Below are positions 1 through 12,004 of a stretch of 64,000 bases of DNA, piece by piece; positions within the stretch are counted from its first letter, which is position 1; every line of letters begins with the position of its first letter. Origin of the DNA: Trichosphaerium sp. ATCC 40318 (Eukaryota > Discosea > Flabellinia > Trichosidae); assembly GCA_038496445.1 (NCBI GenBank), contig JALMLS010000539.1, positions 1 through 64,000 of the forward strand, read 5' to 3'. The position numbers were made by a program, and so were the translations under genes. The notes beneath the pieces were generated by a model, which ran no database searches, was not told where the DNA came from, and saw nothing but the letters and a program-made list of their open reading frames with translations.

Positions 1-60
1 CAAGTGAAATGTAGCTGTCTTAGTTAAATCTCCAAAATTAACAACACTGTCTATTTCCAT
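1..60 (-). CDS. Possible 5' end of a gene leaving the window
   Basis: Read on the minus strand, an ATG at 60..58 opens a frame that stays open to the window edge and begins MEIDSVVNFGDLTKTATFHL. The same frame is open further upstream to about 130, so the true start or an upstream splice site could lie there. It sits 118 bp after the stop of the oxidoreductase gene on the same strand. The piece is too short to assign a family. It could be chance, since only 20 codons are visible. Confidence 0.3.
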   Translation of the reverse strand, partial: MEIDSVVNFGDLTKTATFHL

Positions 61-177
61 ATCGGCAAAGAGAAAAAAGCGAGATACTCTTATATCGGCG
101 TCTTCAGCATCAGTACAACGTACTATTAATCAAGTCAATCAATCGTTGAAGTTAAACGTTATATTAAACCGTACATC

Positions 178-2344
178 CTACCCTGGAGCAATAGCCCAAG
201 ACCTAGAAAACATATTGTTTGGATCCCATACTCCTTTGACCCTTTCAAGTCGAGGCATATTTGTTCCTAATTATCTATAAGAGATATGACAGCATGTGAC
301 TTGTGAGTAGATTTAAAAAACGAAAATAAAAACGAAGAAAAAGTGTTAACGTACCGAGTGCGTCGTACTCTCTACCTGTTCTGATACTATTATAGTTTCC
401 GTAGAAGCCTCTGTTTTGTGCAATTGTTGTCATACGAAGTAGGAAAGGATCGTAGTAGGCTCTAGCTCTAGTTACCAATTCTGCAGTCTGGTAACTTAAA
501 GAGTAACTCCATAGAAATCCGAAATCTCTAGAATAGAATGCGTTCTCGCTTCTTGGAATCTCTGCAACACGTTTACCAGAGAGTGTAATTTCACCAAGCT
601 GGCCTCTACTTGAAGGCTCACTAAAGTTGAATCCTATCATGAACTGATCCAGTATAGCATCAAAAATACCAGGTTGTCTAATTCTCTCTTCAGAAATCAT
701 TCCTATTTATAAAGTCACGTGACTTGTTTACTGTTTTAAATACATACCATGTTTTCTGTATTGATGAAAGTTGGTGATTCTGGTACTGAATAGACTAAGA
801 AGAGAGTAAGGTAAAGAAAGAAAAGACATGAGTCAAAAAAAAAAACCGAAAAATGCAAAAACAAGAAAAAAAAGGAGCCATCCTTCAGCTGTATTCAAAT
901 ATCTGGCGCTCATTGTACGTACATAATGTTGCTTTCAAAATTATTGTTGTTGTAGAAGAAATAAGACACTGGCAATCTCTCTGGAATATCTGGGTTTATC
1001 CATTCAGGAAAAAAATCAACGTTATCAATATCAACCAAAGGTCTTAGTTTGGATTTCTTTGTTTCAACAGAATCAGGTCCCAAAAATATTATCTCAAGTT
1101 GAAGATCCATGAAATCCGCTCCAGTTAGTCTGTTTGTACGCAGAATAGGATTAATCCTCGTTTGAAAGAACTTGTTATCGATGAGATCGGGTAAGCTGAA
1201 GATACGTGTATACCACTCCCTAATGATTTGCTTTCCTTGATCAGTTGTATTAACCCTGTAGTTCAAGTATCCTCCAAAGAAGTTTGAAGTATCAAAAGTC
1301 ATTAACGTTATCTTGGTCGCAATACCGTAAGCAGGAAGTGCTCCTCTTAGTGCAAAGAACAGATCAGGGTTAGAGTCTTTGTTGACAATGACAATGTCTC
1401 CTGCTGCCGTAACAAGTTCATATTCTACTATAACATCTACTCCCATACCATGAAGTCTTGTCCAAAAGCCAAACCCACCAACTGACAGGTAGCCAGCTAA
1501 AAAAAAAAAGGTCAGTAACTAATTTTAGAAAAATCACGTGATTTTCGAAAGTTTGTGGTATTATTTTTTCAGTTTTCCGTTTAGCGTACTTGCGCCTATA
1601 CTGGGACAATTACCGACTGGGTGGCCTCTATTCAAAGGAGCTAAAGCCGCGGTGACATTACCAACCAACACTCCTAATAAAAGTTGGTTTGTGACAGTTT
1701 GAGTTGGTATAATACCTGGTTCTATAGTGGTGTAGTTATTCGCTGGATTAATAGTAATAGCAGTCATGAGTCCAAACTGAAGTTGAATGCCATTTAGCGG
1801 TAAATTAAAGCCGTCTCCATTGTGACCACCTAAAGACGTAAACAGCCGAATGTACGGAGTATTTTTGAAAAGATGGAAAGTTTTTCGAACAGGTGATATT
1901 TTCGAGTTTGAAAAAGATTTGGTATTGTTGGCGAAAAAAAAAAAGAAGAACTGAAGAAGCGCACCAGCTAAAGCTGTAACTTGGGGTATATCATTGTCTT
2001 TGGCAAATAGAATAGTAGATCTAACGTCTTGTGGGTTTGAGGGCTGTACAATAGCAAGAGGTTGATCGTCTGGTACGTCTGCATTGAGAGTTACAATTTT
2101 ATCCCTAAACAAAACAACTTGAGTACACAATCAAAACGATTTCGCTTTTCGTACCTGATATCATGATACCGTTGGTCTCCTGGAAGTAGTACGTTCCCGT
2201 TTATTGAAGCCTCAAGCGTCGCCCATGGAAAAGTGCTAGCTGAACAGCTTACGCATAGGAGAAGAAGAAGAAGCTAAGAATATATTGATTTTTATTATCA
2301 CCACAAATGATTTTACGTACTGTCAGACGTGTTGAAGTATTCAT
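178..2344 (-). CDS. Secreted FAD-linked oxidoreductase, berberine-bridge (BBE) type
   Basis: Eight exons splice into a 526-residue protein: 2344-2321, 2273-2155, 2104-1965, 1829-1590, 1496-923, 794-748, 702-355, 266-178 (total 1581 nt, divisible by 3). The first two exons encode a signal peptide, MNTSTRL followed by six Leu. An FAD-binding-4 (PCMH) domain follows: a PGD..Y segment near the N-terminus, then AGGHNGDGF, which matches the flavin-binding GGH loop, then GGFGFWTRLHG. The C-terminus, with NMPRLERVKGVWDPNNMF, is the standard BBE tail (RL..vK...DP.N.F). Family members oxidise sugars or alkaloid-like substrates and reduce oxygen. The Arg-Ser-Gly-Gly-His form is replaced by Ala-Gly-Gly-His, so the usual histidine is kept. 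Introns are 45-135 nt; two carry the palindrome TCACGTGA. Substrate is unknown. Confidence 0.9.
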
Positions 2345-3348
2345 AGCGCTCGATAGTAACAACATTTGTTATTTGCTATGAAGAGGAGGTCTCTCGCGCT
2401 TGTTGTGATCGTTACTAGTCTGTCAATTCACAATGTAGCAGTAATAATCATTATTATAACAGCTTACTCTTCGCAGTTCTGTAGCGTTATTGGACCTCTT
2501 TCAGGATATCTATCTAATTTTACTGTAGAAGCGCTTGCAAATCACTTAAATGCGAGCGCAATTTTGATGAGTAATTACGCGTGATTGAATGCCACGTGAC
2601 GTAACATTATATCTTACTATTGTCACAAAAACAATTTGAATTCGCTAGCGAATTAAAAGCTGAAAGTATTATAAATCTTTGCTTACCGCGACCATAAATG
2701 ATTACCATTGCGCGTGTTGGCTTATAGGTTCTTGGTGTTGTAAAATCTGGGTGAAAAGAAAAAAAAAACAATGAACTTTTTTCTAGCTGTGATTGCGTAG
2801 AACCTTTCCTGTTGTCATGACCCACTTTACGTTTTGTCAATGTGTGTTCTTTGAAACATAGTAGCGAAGTTCCAAATGAGATAATTGGTAGGTGAGCACC
2901 TCCTTACAAATAAAAACCACATCAAAGTCTATTTATTTTTTGGCCTAGATAGCAACCCCTTTGTTTTCCGTTTTCCATTTTAAAGAGTGGTACGCGTTCT
3001 ATAGAGCCACGTGTCGCGATCACCTGCGGTAGTTCACAAATAGAACAATAAGTGCCGTGTAGCTACAACCAGTAGAGAAGCACATTTTGAGAGAATACAA
3101 GAGATTTTCGCTTTAAGGCTAGTGTAGTAATATGAAGCGCCAATCTTGGCTCATCAACTACATCTACGTTGGTAGAGATATAAAAATCTACGAGCTTTAT
3201 CATACAAAATACCAAGTATTAGCTCCAAAAACTTATAGCGGAGAAACAGCACGACTTACTATAACGACATTCGCGAAAATTAATTCAGTTTTTATTTGAA
3301 ATGATTTATGTGTTAACAGTACAACAAAAAAAAGGCATGGTCATACAG
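2345..3348. other. Intergenic, no supported gene
   Basis: This kilobase separates two convergent-free minus-strand genes and should hold the promoter of the oxidoreductase and the 3' region of none visible. CACGTG occurs near 2593 and 3008. A 55-codon plus-strand frame at 3132-3299 and a few other short frames have no recognisable motif and no clear splice partners, so I do not call them. Confidence 0.5.
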
Positions 3349-4884
3349 TTATAAGCTGAAGAATACAGCTATTACGATAACAACCAAAGAAGCAATCAAA
3401 GACAAGTCACCGTTAGTGCTAGAAGAAGCTGTAATAGCGCTAACTTGGTTTGATTTACCAGACTCAACAACTTCATCTGTTTGAACAACTTTGTCTTTTG
3501 TAACTGTAAAACCGCTTGGAATATCCATTGTAAACTCATCTCCTGTTTGATTGATAACAATCTCAGTTGATGTGGCTTGTCTCTTTCTAGCAGAGGTCGT
3601 AATAGTGAATAAACCAACATCTGTGATGACGGTGTAGCCGCAATCTGGCTGTGAGCTTGGGATGCTGATACATCTTCTACCACCGGCACAATCGCATATT
3701 CCTCCGCCGCGAGCACAAAAGCACTCACAGATTTGGTTTGCGCAGTCGCAAGCGCTAGAAGCCTCGGCATCTTCTACACCACATCCACAAGTACCAGGCG
3801 CGATTTTCGCTGGATCGGTAGGACACTCATCGATACAATCTGGAGTTCCATCTTCATCTGTGTCGGTCTCGAGTTGACCACATCCGCAAAAGCCTGGAGT
3901 GACTTTTTCGCAGTCATCTGGACATTCATCGCAAATGAAGGATAGTCCAGTAATAGCGAAAGAAGCATCAGCTACAACATATGCGTACTAAAGGAAGAAA
4001 TAGAGTCAGAACAAACAGCCAAGAAAAACAAGGTTTTTTATCTTAAAGCATGAATTAGTGATTCTAGACGTACAGACACAGCATCTACATCAACAGCAAC
4101 GCTTTGGTATGAGTTGTCACCCAAGTCCTTTAATAAAAAATAAGCGTTTGAATTGCGTTGAAAAAAAACAAGGAGTTGAGCAAAATTTTTTTTTGCGTAC
4201 AATTGCGTTTGTTGAAGAAGTCTTGTTTCCGTCTACATCGAAGGTTTGGATCTTCCAGTTTTCTTTATCAATATCAAGGACATCGATACTCAATAGAGTG
4301 ATAGGTTGGCCAAAGGTAATTTTAATTGTACCACCGTTCTAGAAGCGAAAAAACTGTCAGCAAAAGCAAAAAAAAGTAAAAAAAATCGACTAAAAAACAC
4401 GCACGCCGTTGTCGTTTGGTTCAGCTGCATTACCGTCTTCTGATAAGATGAGGACGTTGTTACGAGGTTCCCTAGTTAAAAAATGAGTGGAGTTCGAGAA
4501 GAAAAATCACGTGCGAACGGCAAAAACTGCAAAAAAACGACTTTGAGAAAAATTACTAATTCTTTCCACTGCGTACGAGTTTGTCTCGCCAGCTTTGCCT
4601 TCGCCTGGACCTCCAAAGTCCTCGTTTGGTGTACCAATATCCAAATCTTTAGATGATGGATCCGCGCTATCGAATATCATAGCTGGGTTTGGAGGGTCAT
4701 CGTTCGATTTGCCCTCGAAAGTTACGCCAATAGCTAGAGATTCGTATTGATTTGTAATGATATCTCCTTTGGAAAGAGGAGAGCCAGAACCGTCTTGTTC
4801 AAAGTCGATGGTTATTTGATCAGATGTAGGGCATTGAGCAATAGTAGTCGCTAAAAACAGTGCGAAGAGTATAGTGTAAAGCAT
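3349..4884 (-). CDS. Secreted cell-surface protein with thrombospondin type-3-like repeats
   Basis: Five exons (4884-4577, 4471-4405, 4338-4201, 4127-4074, 3987-3349; 1206 nt) give 401 residues. The N-terminus MLYTILFALFLATTIAQ is a clear signal peptide. Residues up to about 190 form an uncharacterised beta-rich region with an FDVDGNKTSS segment. Next come Cys-rich repeats of the form D.DEDG.PDCIDECPTDP.KI.PG.CGCG, matching calcium-binding TSP type-3 repeats, and a Cys-dense patch. The last 20 residues (SLIASLVVIVIAVFFSL) are hydrophobic right to the stop, which suits a GPI-anchor signal or a tail membrane helix. CACGTG lies 65 bp upstream of the ATG. Likely role: adhesion or matrix at the cell surface, inferred only from architecture. 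Confidence 0.85.
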
Positions 4885-7641
4885 TTTCCTAAAACCGCGA
4901 TTAGTTTTTTCCTTCGTTCTCGCTTTTTAGCTTTTTGTTCATTACGTACCACGTGACTGATACAATTTATCAAAGCAAGAGATGTTGTATGTGTGGAATA
5001 GGAAGTACAGTATGAACGGAGCTTTTGTTCATCATGTGCACTTGTGAACAAAAGATTGTCGCGACAACCTTTTTTTGCGCTAGTAATTTTTTGGCTAACA
5101 AAAAGAGAATTATGTCGCGCTATCACGTTGTACGAATACCTTGCAATATCGTCTTTAATACTGCTAATCTCAAAGTACTAGCCATAAAAAAGTCACAATG
5201 AATTTCGTTCTGCCAACACTAGACATATCGCGTCGTCACAACAACAAACAGACGCTCGTACACTAATTTGGCTTCACATTGTCGAAAAAACTCCGAACAG
5301 TTTTTTTGCTTCCAAAACTTCGTGACACTTTTGAGAGTGTTCTAAGTAACAACCAAAAAACGCGTGTACTGCTATTGAGTTCTACTCTCACATTATCGGA
5401 TGAACCAGGAAAATTATGTGGAAGACAAAAGTGTAAAAACATTGAAAAGTTTCAGAACGTATACAGCAATGAACCTTGTCAACACTGTCAATGTATCACA
5501 TCATTAAGACGCTATTTAAATTATTGTAACAAACGCAAAACGGATAGCGACAGTAAAGTATAAACAACAGCTCCGACCAAATGTAAAAGCACGTGATTGC
5601 AAGAAAAGTCGTCAAAAGAGAAAGTTCAAAATTGTGTAGTAGCTTGTTAACGGTTCTCCGTGTGCTGTATTTGTGAAAATGTCCCCTTTTACAAAAACCT
5701 CCACGTACAACCAAACAAGGCTGAAGTATTTCAGCAGCTTTTTACTTTTTTATTGTCTTTTTTTTACGGATTTGTTATGGTATCACCAAACCTCTTAAAC
5801 ACCGAATTCGTTCGATACAGCACATGTGCGAAGTTTCAGTTTACAAGAGAGCACTTTAATTTTGTTACCACGCTTTTAACAATCAACAAATGCAAGTTTG
5901 ACATAACATCATGTATGAGTAGCCTTGCCATACCCGTAACTTTGTTGTTAACGTCAAATCCATTTACGGAGTTTTCATGGACAATTGCAACGCTGCTGTG
6001 GAGAAACTAAAAACACGGTAGTGTCCAGGAGGTATAGGCAAAGACCCAGTTGAAGCCGGCTATGTAGAGGATAGCACTTACTTGGAATGAGAATATCGAA
6101 AAAAAAAAAAAAAAAAGAGTTACAGGTATTACAACCCTGAGACATATCAAACCCTCCCGAGTCCCTTGAAGTAATACTACATTATATTACCACTGCTCCC
6201 AAACCGGAGGTATTAAGTCCAGTGAGCATGTTACCCGTTCCACCACAACAGTAGGGCGATACTGTTGCCCCCTGGGCCATATTTCCTTTGTACACCTTGC
6301 GTCGGGAATCTGGTGAAACGCAGGTATGATGATATCGCAAGTTTTTGTGTGTACTGGGTGATCAGATAAGGGGATGTTTGTGCGGAACGACCACTGGTAG
6401 CTTTAAAAAAAAATTTCCTTTTTAACTTGCCAAATCTATGATCAACAATTATTGTGGTTTTCTCTAATTCTCTACAAATGCACCCACATAGCATCTAAAC
6501 CTTGTTTTGGAGGTATTCTGAGCGTTCGATAACGAAACGAAGAGTATTTTGTTGTGCCAGTAAAACGTGAAGTAATTTAGTTTTATTTTCCGAATACAAA
6601 AAAAACGAATAAAAATACGCATTGCGTATAAATCCACTTTTCCTACATGCAATTGTTATAACTGAGCAAGTTACTGCGCATGCTGAAGTGCGTCAGGTGA
6701 TCTGGTTGTTTAGTTTTCCGAACTGCCATTTAATGGTTCTTTACGCACGTTAAGACCAATTGCGAGTATTTCCGTCCGTTTTGCGTATTTCATGTCGGAT
6801 TATAATTTTAAAAGCTTCACAGCTTACTAAAACTCATCAAAACAATCCAACACGCCATTTTTGCTCTTTGTATATCTATTAGGAGCTATTACAGACGATA
6901 ACACGCAATTTGAATTAAAAGCGCGAAACGGCCGGCAGAACTTCAAACCTCAACAATTCACTCCGAAACTGCGGTCATAGTTAGGTGCCTAATGTCCAAG
7001 TTATAATGACGGAAAACTGCATGGCTTGAGTACCCTGGTATGTAAACCGTCGTATTATTGAGTAACTCAGCTCTTGATTCGCGACTCTGATTCTCCAGTC
7101 CAACGCCACAAGCGTCCTGAAACCAATGCAGTAGTACAATTAAATCTTCCTGAGCCAAATTCTACAAAGGCGTTAAACTATCAGGCTACCATTAGGTTAG
7201 CTTTGTCTGTGCGCCTAGATTTACCATGCTTAAATGAACAGAGTCTGATTATCGGCAATTCCAAAAATATCCTTGTACAGGCTGTGTTATTCGCAACGCC
7301 CTACTTATTTGCGTCTAAATTACAGTTTTTGTTGCTATTTAATGATTTTCCAGGCGTTTTGACCAAGTACAAACTCATAGCCGACAGTGCGCTTACTTAC
7401 AATAAGCGATAGCTTGTTTCGCGTTATCAGCCTTACAAACAGATTGCTACTGTGATTTCTAGCATCTACAAATATCTCAACTACTCGCGCCGACCAAAAT
7501 CGACTAGGATTAACAGCAATAGTACAACGACAGCATGAATATTTTCTTCGTAAGATGAGCGTAATGTATATTAAAAGGATTCAATCTCAAATGTCTTTAT
7601 TAAAACATACCATGCCCCGGCGTTGTCTTAGTATTAATCTA
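4885..7641. other. Large intergenic region, no supported gene
   Basis: No frame here has a recognisable motif, and the open frames do not join by splice sites in compatible phase. A T-rich or A-rich run of 18 As sits near 6100. CACGTG occurs near 4950 and 5590. The longest frame (plus, 7074-7412, 112 codons) looks like chance. A non-coding RNA or a diverged transposon remnant cannot be excluded by eye. Confidence 0.45.
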
Positions 7642-10600
7642 CTATTTACTATCCTTTTCTCCCTTGAACTTCGGTAATCTTTCTGGGTCTATCTGTATTA
7701 TATTGATAGGAACAATAACTGTCTGTCTGTGCTTATGAGTAACCGATGTTTTGGCTATAAACAAAGAGTAAGAACCAACAATAAAAAAATTCAAAAAAAC
7801 ACAGTCCCAAACAAGAAAGTCTTGCAGACAAATAAAAATACGTGTGTAAAGAAAGCAATAATTATGCAATAGATGAAATAACACGTGAAGCTTTTTACGT
7901 CCAAAGATAGGCCATCAAAAGGATAGAAAAAAAAAAAAAAAAAAATACGAAGGCGAAAATACTCCTTAACTCTTATTTAACGTACTTGTAGTGACAGAAA
8001 CATAGTGCTGTATGAATATACGCTTTCCACCATGAGCCTTGGTGATTGAAGGTTGATTGTAGTTCTTTGGTAAAGAGATATTGAAATCTTTCTGGAATTT
8101 TCCTCCCTTTGCAGGACAAACAGCGCCAAGGTTTCTACACACGAATAAGTTACAAAAAAACCCTTTAATAAAGTCTCTATACCTTTTAGCAAGGATATGC
8201 TCGTCTTGGAATACTTCACTGACGTTTGTAGAGATACCAAAACGTTTTTCAACAAACTTTATCTTCACCTTTCCGATATTGTGAGATGACGTGTTTGTCA
8301 TCTCCTACAACAACCGTAAGTACTCATCTATGTATAACCATAATATTAAAGTATGTAACTAACCATATGGAAGCCAACTTTCTTATCACGGCCAAGAAGA
8401 AGACACCAAGAACTCAAACGAACCAATACTTCAACGTTATGCTTCTTTATGACTTTTTGACATTTAGCAGGGTTAAACCTTGGTGCTAAAATGCCGGTAT
8501 GTGGTGAACTGACTTTTATAGGTAAACCTATAATATTATTAACAAGATATATAGTCTATATTGCAAGAAACCTCCAAAGAGAGCAAAGAAGCTTCTTTGA
8601 AGTGAAGAAAAAATATGAAAGAAAAGCAGCTTGTGATCCATATTACGCACTGTAGTAATACTTATTTCCTTTATCTACTGTAGCATACAATGCATAACGA
8701 ATATAACCAAAGAAATCAACAAAAGAAGGAGGCATAGGATCACTGTCAAGTGCGTTAGAGATAACCTCTTCTCGTTCTCTGAAAAAAATTTCAACGTACT
8801 GTAGTTTGACTGTAAACTTCCAGCTGTAGCGTCCAGGTCCAATTACTTTAGTAGAACCTTTCTCTGGTGTGACAACAGCATAAGCTTTTGTCAGAATATT
8901 ATTCTGGCCATACAGGCCAGCACCACGATAAACTACATCCAATTCTTCCTATTCATGTAAAGTCAACTACAAGCAAAAAAAATAGTTTCTTACTTTGCCA
9001 CTGAATCTAACATATAGCCCATCCTTGATTGTCACTGGAGGTCCGACACTAAACTTTACTTTACCAGATAGTGTTTCTCCAGCATAAGCTATTGCTTTGG
9101 ATACTTTGAGCCTGAGAAATATGAGAAACTTTGAATTCATGTATCAAAATGTTTTTCATTAAAAAAAAACAACTTTTAATAATTACCTGAGGCGTGGTAC
9201 GTGAATATAACTCTTTGCAGTTGTACCGGGTTGACGTGGCATAATACCGTCTATTTTGTAGATATTAATTTATAAGGCAATATTCATAAGATACGTGCCT
9301 GGTATCCACTTGCAAGACACTTTCATCGTTGCTTTGCTTGATACACCTCCTTTTAGGACAATAGTCTTTTCAACACGGTTGTGTGGCGCCAAGGCGACAA
9401 AGTTTAATACAGAAAAACCGATCTAAACACAGACATCAGCATTCTTGCACAGATGAAAAAAAAAAACAAAAAAGAGAGTTCACTTTTTCGAGGCAGTTCT
9501 TTTACGCTGACGAAACGATTTCATTGTGCATGAGTATACTGAATGGATGAAATACATAAAAGAGTACCCACAATAGTTATTTTAGTGGAAAAAACTGCGA
9601 GTTCAACGCCAAACAATGATTATCAAAACGAAAAAAAAACAAGTGAAAATCCGAAATAATAAAAAATCTGTAATAAAATCGTACATAGCTCCCAATGCGA
9701 GATTTATCCTTGGCCATAAAAACAAGTTGTTGTTGAGTGCGATCAGTAAAGTGAAACAAGAAATCTTCATTCCATGTAGGACTAGCTTTTGTCGAAACTA
9801 AAATACTGTCAGAACAATCCAACAATAAACATTATCATACCCTCACTGTGTACACCATGAGATTTTCCTAACGAGAGATTAATTAGATAGAGACTGGTAA
9901 GGAGGGGTAGAGGAAGAAAGGAAACAAACGGCTGTTTCTCGAGCTTGATTTATCCGTTAAGAAAAAATAAACAAAGAATTTCTCTTGTCAAGGCACCTCT
10001 GTACGTACCGTACATATAGATCTTAATATAAGATTGTACACCCTTTGGAAACCCTGTTCCTTCAAGAAGACGTACTTTGAGCAAACCTAAGAAACAAAGG
10101 CTAAGTAAAGAGATAAAAGACAAGAAAAACAAAGATGTGATGGTATTTTTGACGTCACGGTATCAATAATAAAAAAAATAAAAATACTGCAAATACTACA
10201 CACCTTGAACAGCCGTATCTACGGCAATATTATCATCAGCTATTTGTAAACTCTCAGCCTAAGTATATTATAAGTATATGAGTTCATTAAATGGTTCTAC
10301 AAGTAAGCAAATATAAAACGTTTAAAAAATCCAACAAAAAAGACATACCTCCGCTTTCAGTTTGTTAATTTCATCCTAAACCGTTCAAGCGTTAGCGTCT
10401 TAAATACCACAAGCGTAAACGAGCCAATACATACCAAAAATGGGTTCTCAGTGCCTTCTTCTTCTTCATCACTTTCTTCATCAGATGGAGCTTGGCCCAT
10501 AGTATTAGGGACTACCTTTGGCATTTGTTGAGGGCCTTTTACGTCTGGTGGAGCGCCACCAGTGGATTTTCCCTAAAATAAAATTAAAAACATAAAAGTT

Positions 10601-11145
10601 ATTTTACGTAAAATGTTCTTAGTTTGCGCCAAATGTGTTTGTTACCTTTTTTACGCTTTCTGTCTTTACCATTGCATTTGGTGTCGATTCAAATCGAGCC
10701 AACACGTCTGTTTCGTCTTCGTGTATAGCGCCATTATCAATTAATACGCCCTTGTTAATGGTTATGATGGGAATTAATAAAAATTTGTACAAATTAATAT
10801 AAAAATAACGAACTTGTCCTGGACCAGTCTCAAATGGGTTGAATGGGGTTGGTTGTTCTTCAGGGCGAAGACCGCGAGCGCTATTAGGTTGATCCGGTTC
10901 AGGGATGACTATTGTGTCTTCTTTCGATTCGTGCTGGTTAAAAAACCCAAAAGGGTTGTCTGAATCGGCGCCATGACTACTTGCTGGCGCATGGAAGAAA
11001 GAATCTTAATAAGATAGTTAATGACATGTACATAGTAGTGTATAGTAGTCTTTTAGCGCGTACTTCGTCCTCTAGAGCTATCTAGCCTGTAAATAGAAAA
11101 AGGATCAAACTGAGCGTCCTGTGCCTTCTTAAGGTCTAGCGACAT
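7642..11145 (-). CDS. C2-domain arrestin adaptor with NPF motifs
   Basis: About 15 exons run from the ATG at 11145 to the stop at 7642. Resolved 5' exons: 11145-11064, 11004-10814, 10750-10646, 10572-10435, 10375-10349, 10258-10204, 10086-10009. The N-terminal third is disordered and acidic and holds three Asn-Pro-Phe motifs (DNPFGFF, FNPFETG, ENPFLDE), the classic ligand of EH domains. A short coiled coil follows. A C2 domain starts at LLKVRLLEGTGFPKG and includes SPTWNEDFLFHF. Then comes an arrestin N-lobe (AYAGETLSGKVKF, DGLYVRFSGKEE) and C-lobe (KVKIKFVEKRFGI, ISLPKNYNQPSITKAHGG). Known C2-arrestins such as Dictyostelium AdcB/AdcC act in endocytic sorting, so a membrane-trafficking adaptor role is likely. 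One splice junction inside the C2 domain, near 9800-9870, did not close in phase by hand. Confidence 0.85.
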
Positions 11146-11364
11146 TGTTGTACAGACTGGTGGTGCGGACAAAATTGACCAATATTTTCTGGAGTAACTC
11201 ACACTTATTCTCCGTCATAAGTCAACCACAAGGCTTTTAAAAACAAACTACGCACTGTAGGACGATTTGTGATATTAATAGATAATGATAAAAACACTGA
11301 TAATTAATTTATTGGCGTTTTATAAGCTACAGAGTTATACATACATTTGTATCAATGCTTGAGC

Positions 11365-11960
11365 CTAGTTAGAGCGATGAAAATGTACATGTATCCATTT
11401 GCCCTTGAAGTACTGTTAGTTGGTCTCAAAAGTAGCTAACAACGTACATCACGCTTCTCAAATACTCTTGTCTCTTGTCCTGCGCCTGTGACTGGTGCAC
11501 CGCTACTAGTTACTTTTTGGCGCAATCTTACGTACGAAACTATTCCTACGTTGCCCATAACGCGAACGTGAGGCGAAGAGATTGTCATGTTTCGCAAAGC
11601 AGCGTTACCCTCTTTTTTAGGTGCACCTTTATACAAGTCAGTCCCAGCAAGCGTAAAAAACAAGCTTTGAACGTTTTTGTGTAGATCAGAGAACGTTTTT
11701 CGGTTTAAACAACGAACCTTTCATAAAATCGAAGTAGAACTTGTGAAATGGTAATCCTTCAACGAGGTGCCTGTATTGGTACGTTATGAAAAGAAAATTA
11801 TTTGGTGGCCATGTAAACGCGCATACCCTGATGCCTCAGGTTCAAAGGCTGTTAAACTAGCGTCACAGAGCGTTGAGTACGTTTCCCAGTCTCCAGTACC
11901 AATTGCTTGTATTAGTTTGTGTGTTGCGTCTAAGAGCTCTTGTTTGGCTGCTTCTGTCAT
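11365..11960 (-). CDS. CaMKII association-domain protein (SnoaL/NTF2-like fold)
   Basis: Four exons (11960-11827, 11770-11714, 11664-11448, 11403-11365; 447 nt) give 148 residues. The sequence follows the CaMKII association domain from end to end: an N-terminal helix (ELLDATHKLIQAIGTGDWETY), the hallmark LTAFEPEASG, VEGLPFHKFYF, then SYVRLRQKV, ETRVFEKRDGKW and the closing HVHFHRSN. In animals this domain makes the ring of CaM kinase II; here no kinase is attached, as in stand-alone versions from bacteria and protists. It may oligomerise and bind a small ligand. Its ATG is 44 bp from the ATG of the M24 aminopeptidase on the other strand, so the two share one short promoter. Confidence 0.85.
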
Positions 11961-12004
11961 TGTAACTGCTATTTTATGAAGTCAAGGTCAGTTCAAGTGT
12001 CATA

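Noticed and set aside
6100-6260. Possible Pol III RNA gene ending in a T-run on the minus strand
   Set aside because: The 18-base A run could be a terminator, but I found no A/B boxes and no fold matching SRP RNA, RNase P, U snRNA, 5S rRNA or tRNA.
7074-7412. 112-codon plus-strand frame
   Set aside because: No motif, no splice partners, and an overlapping minus-strand frame of similar quality; looks like chance in a gene-free region.
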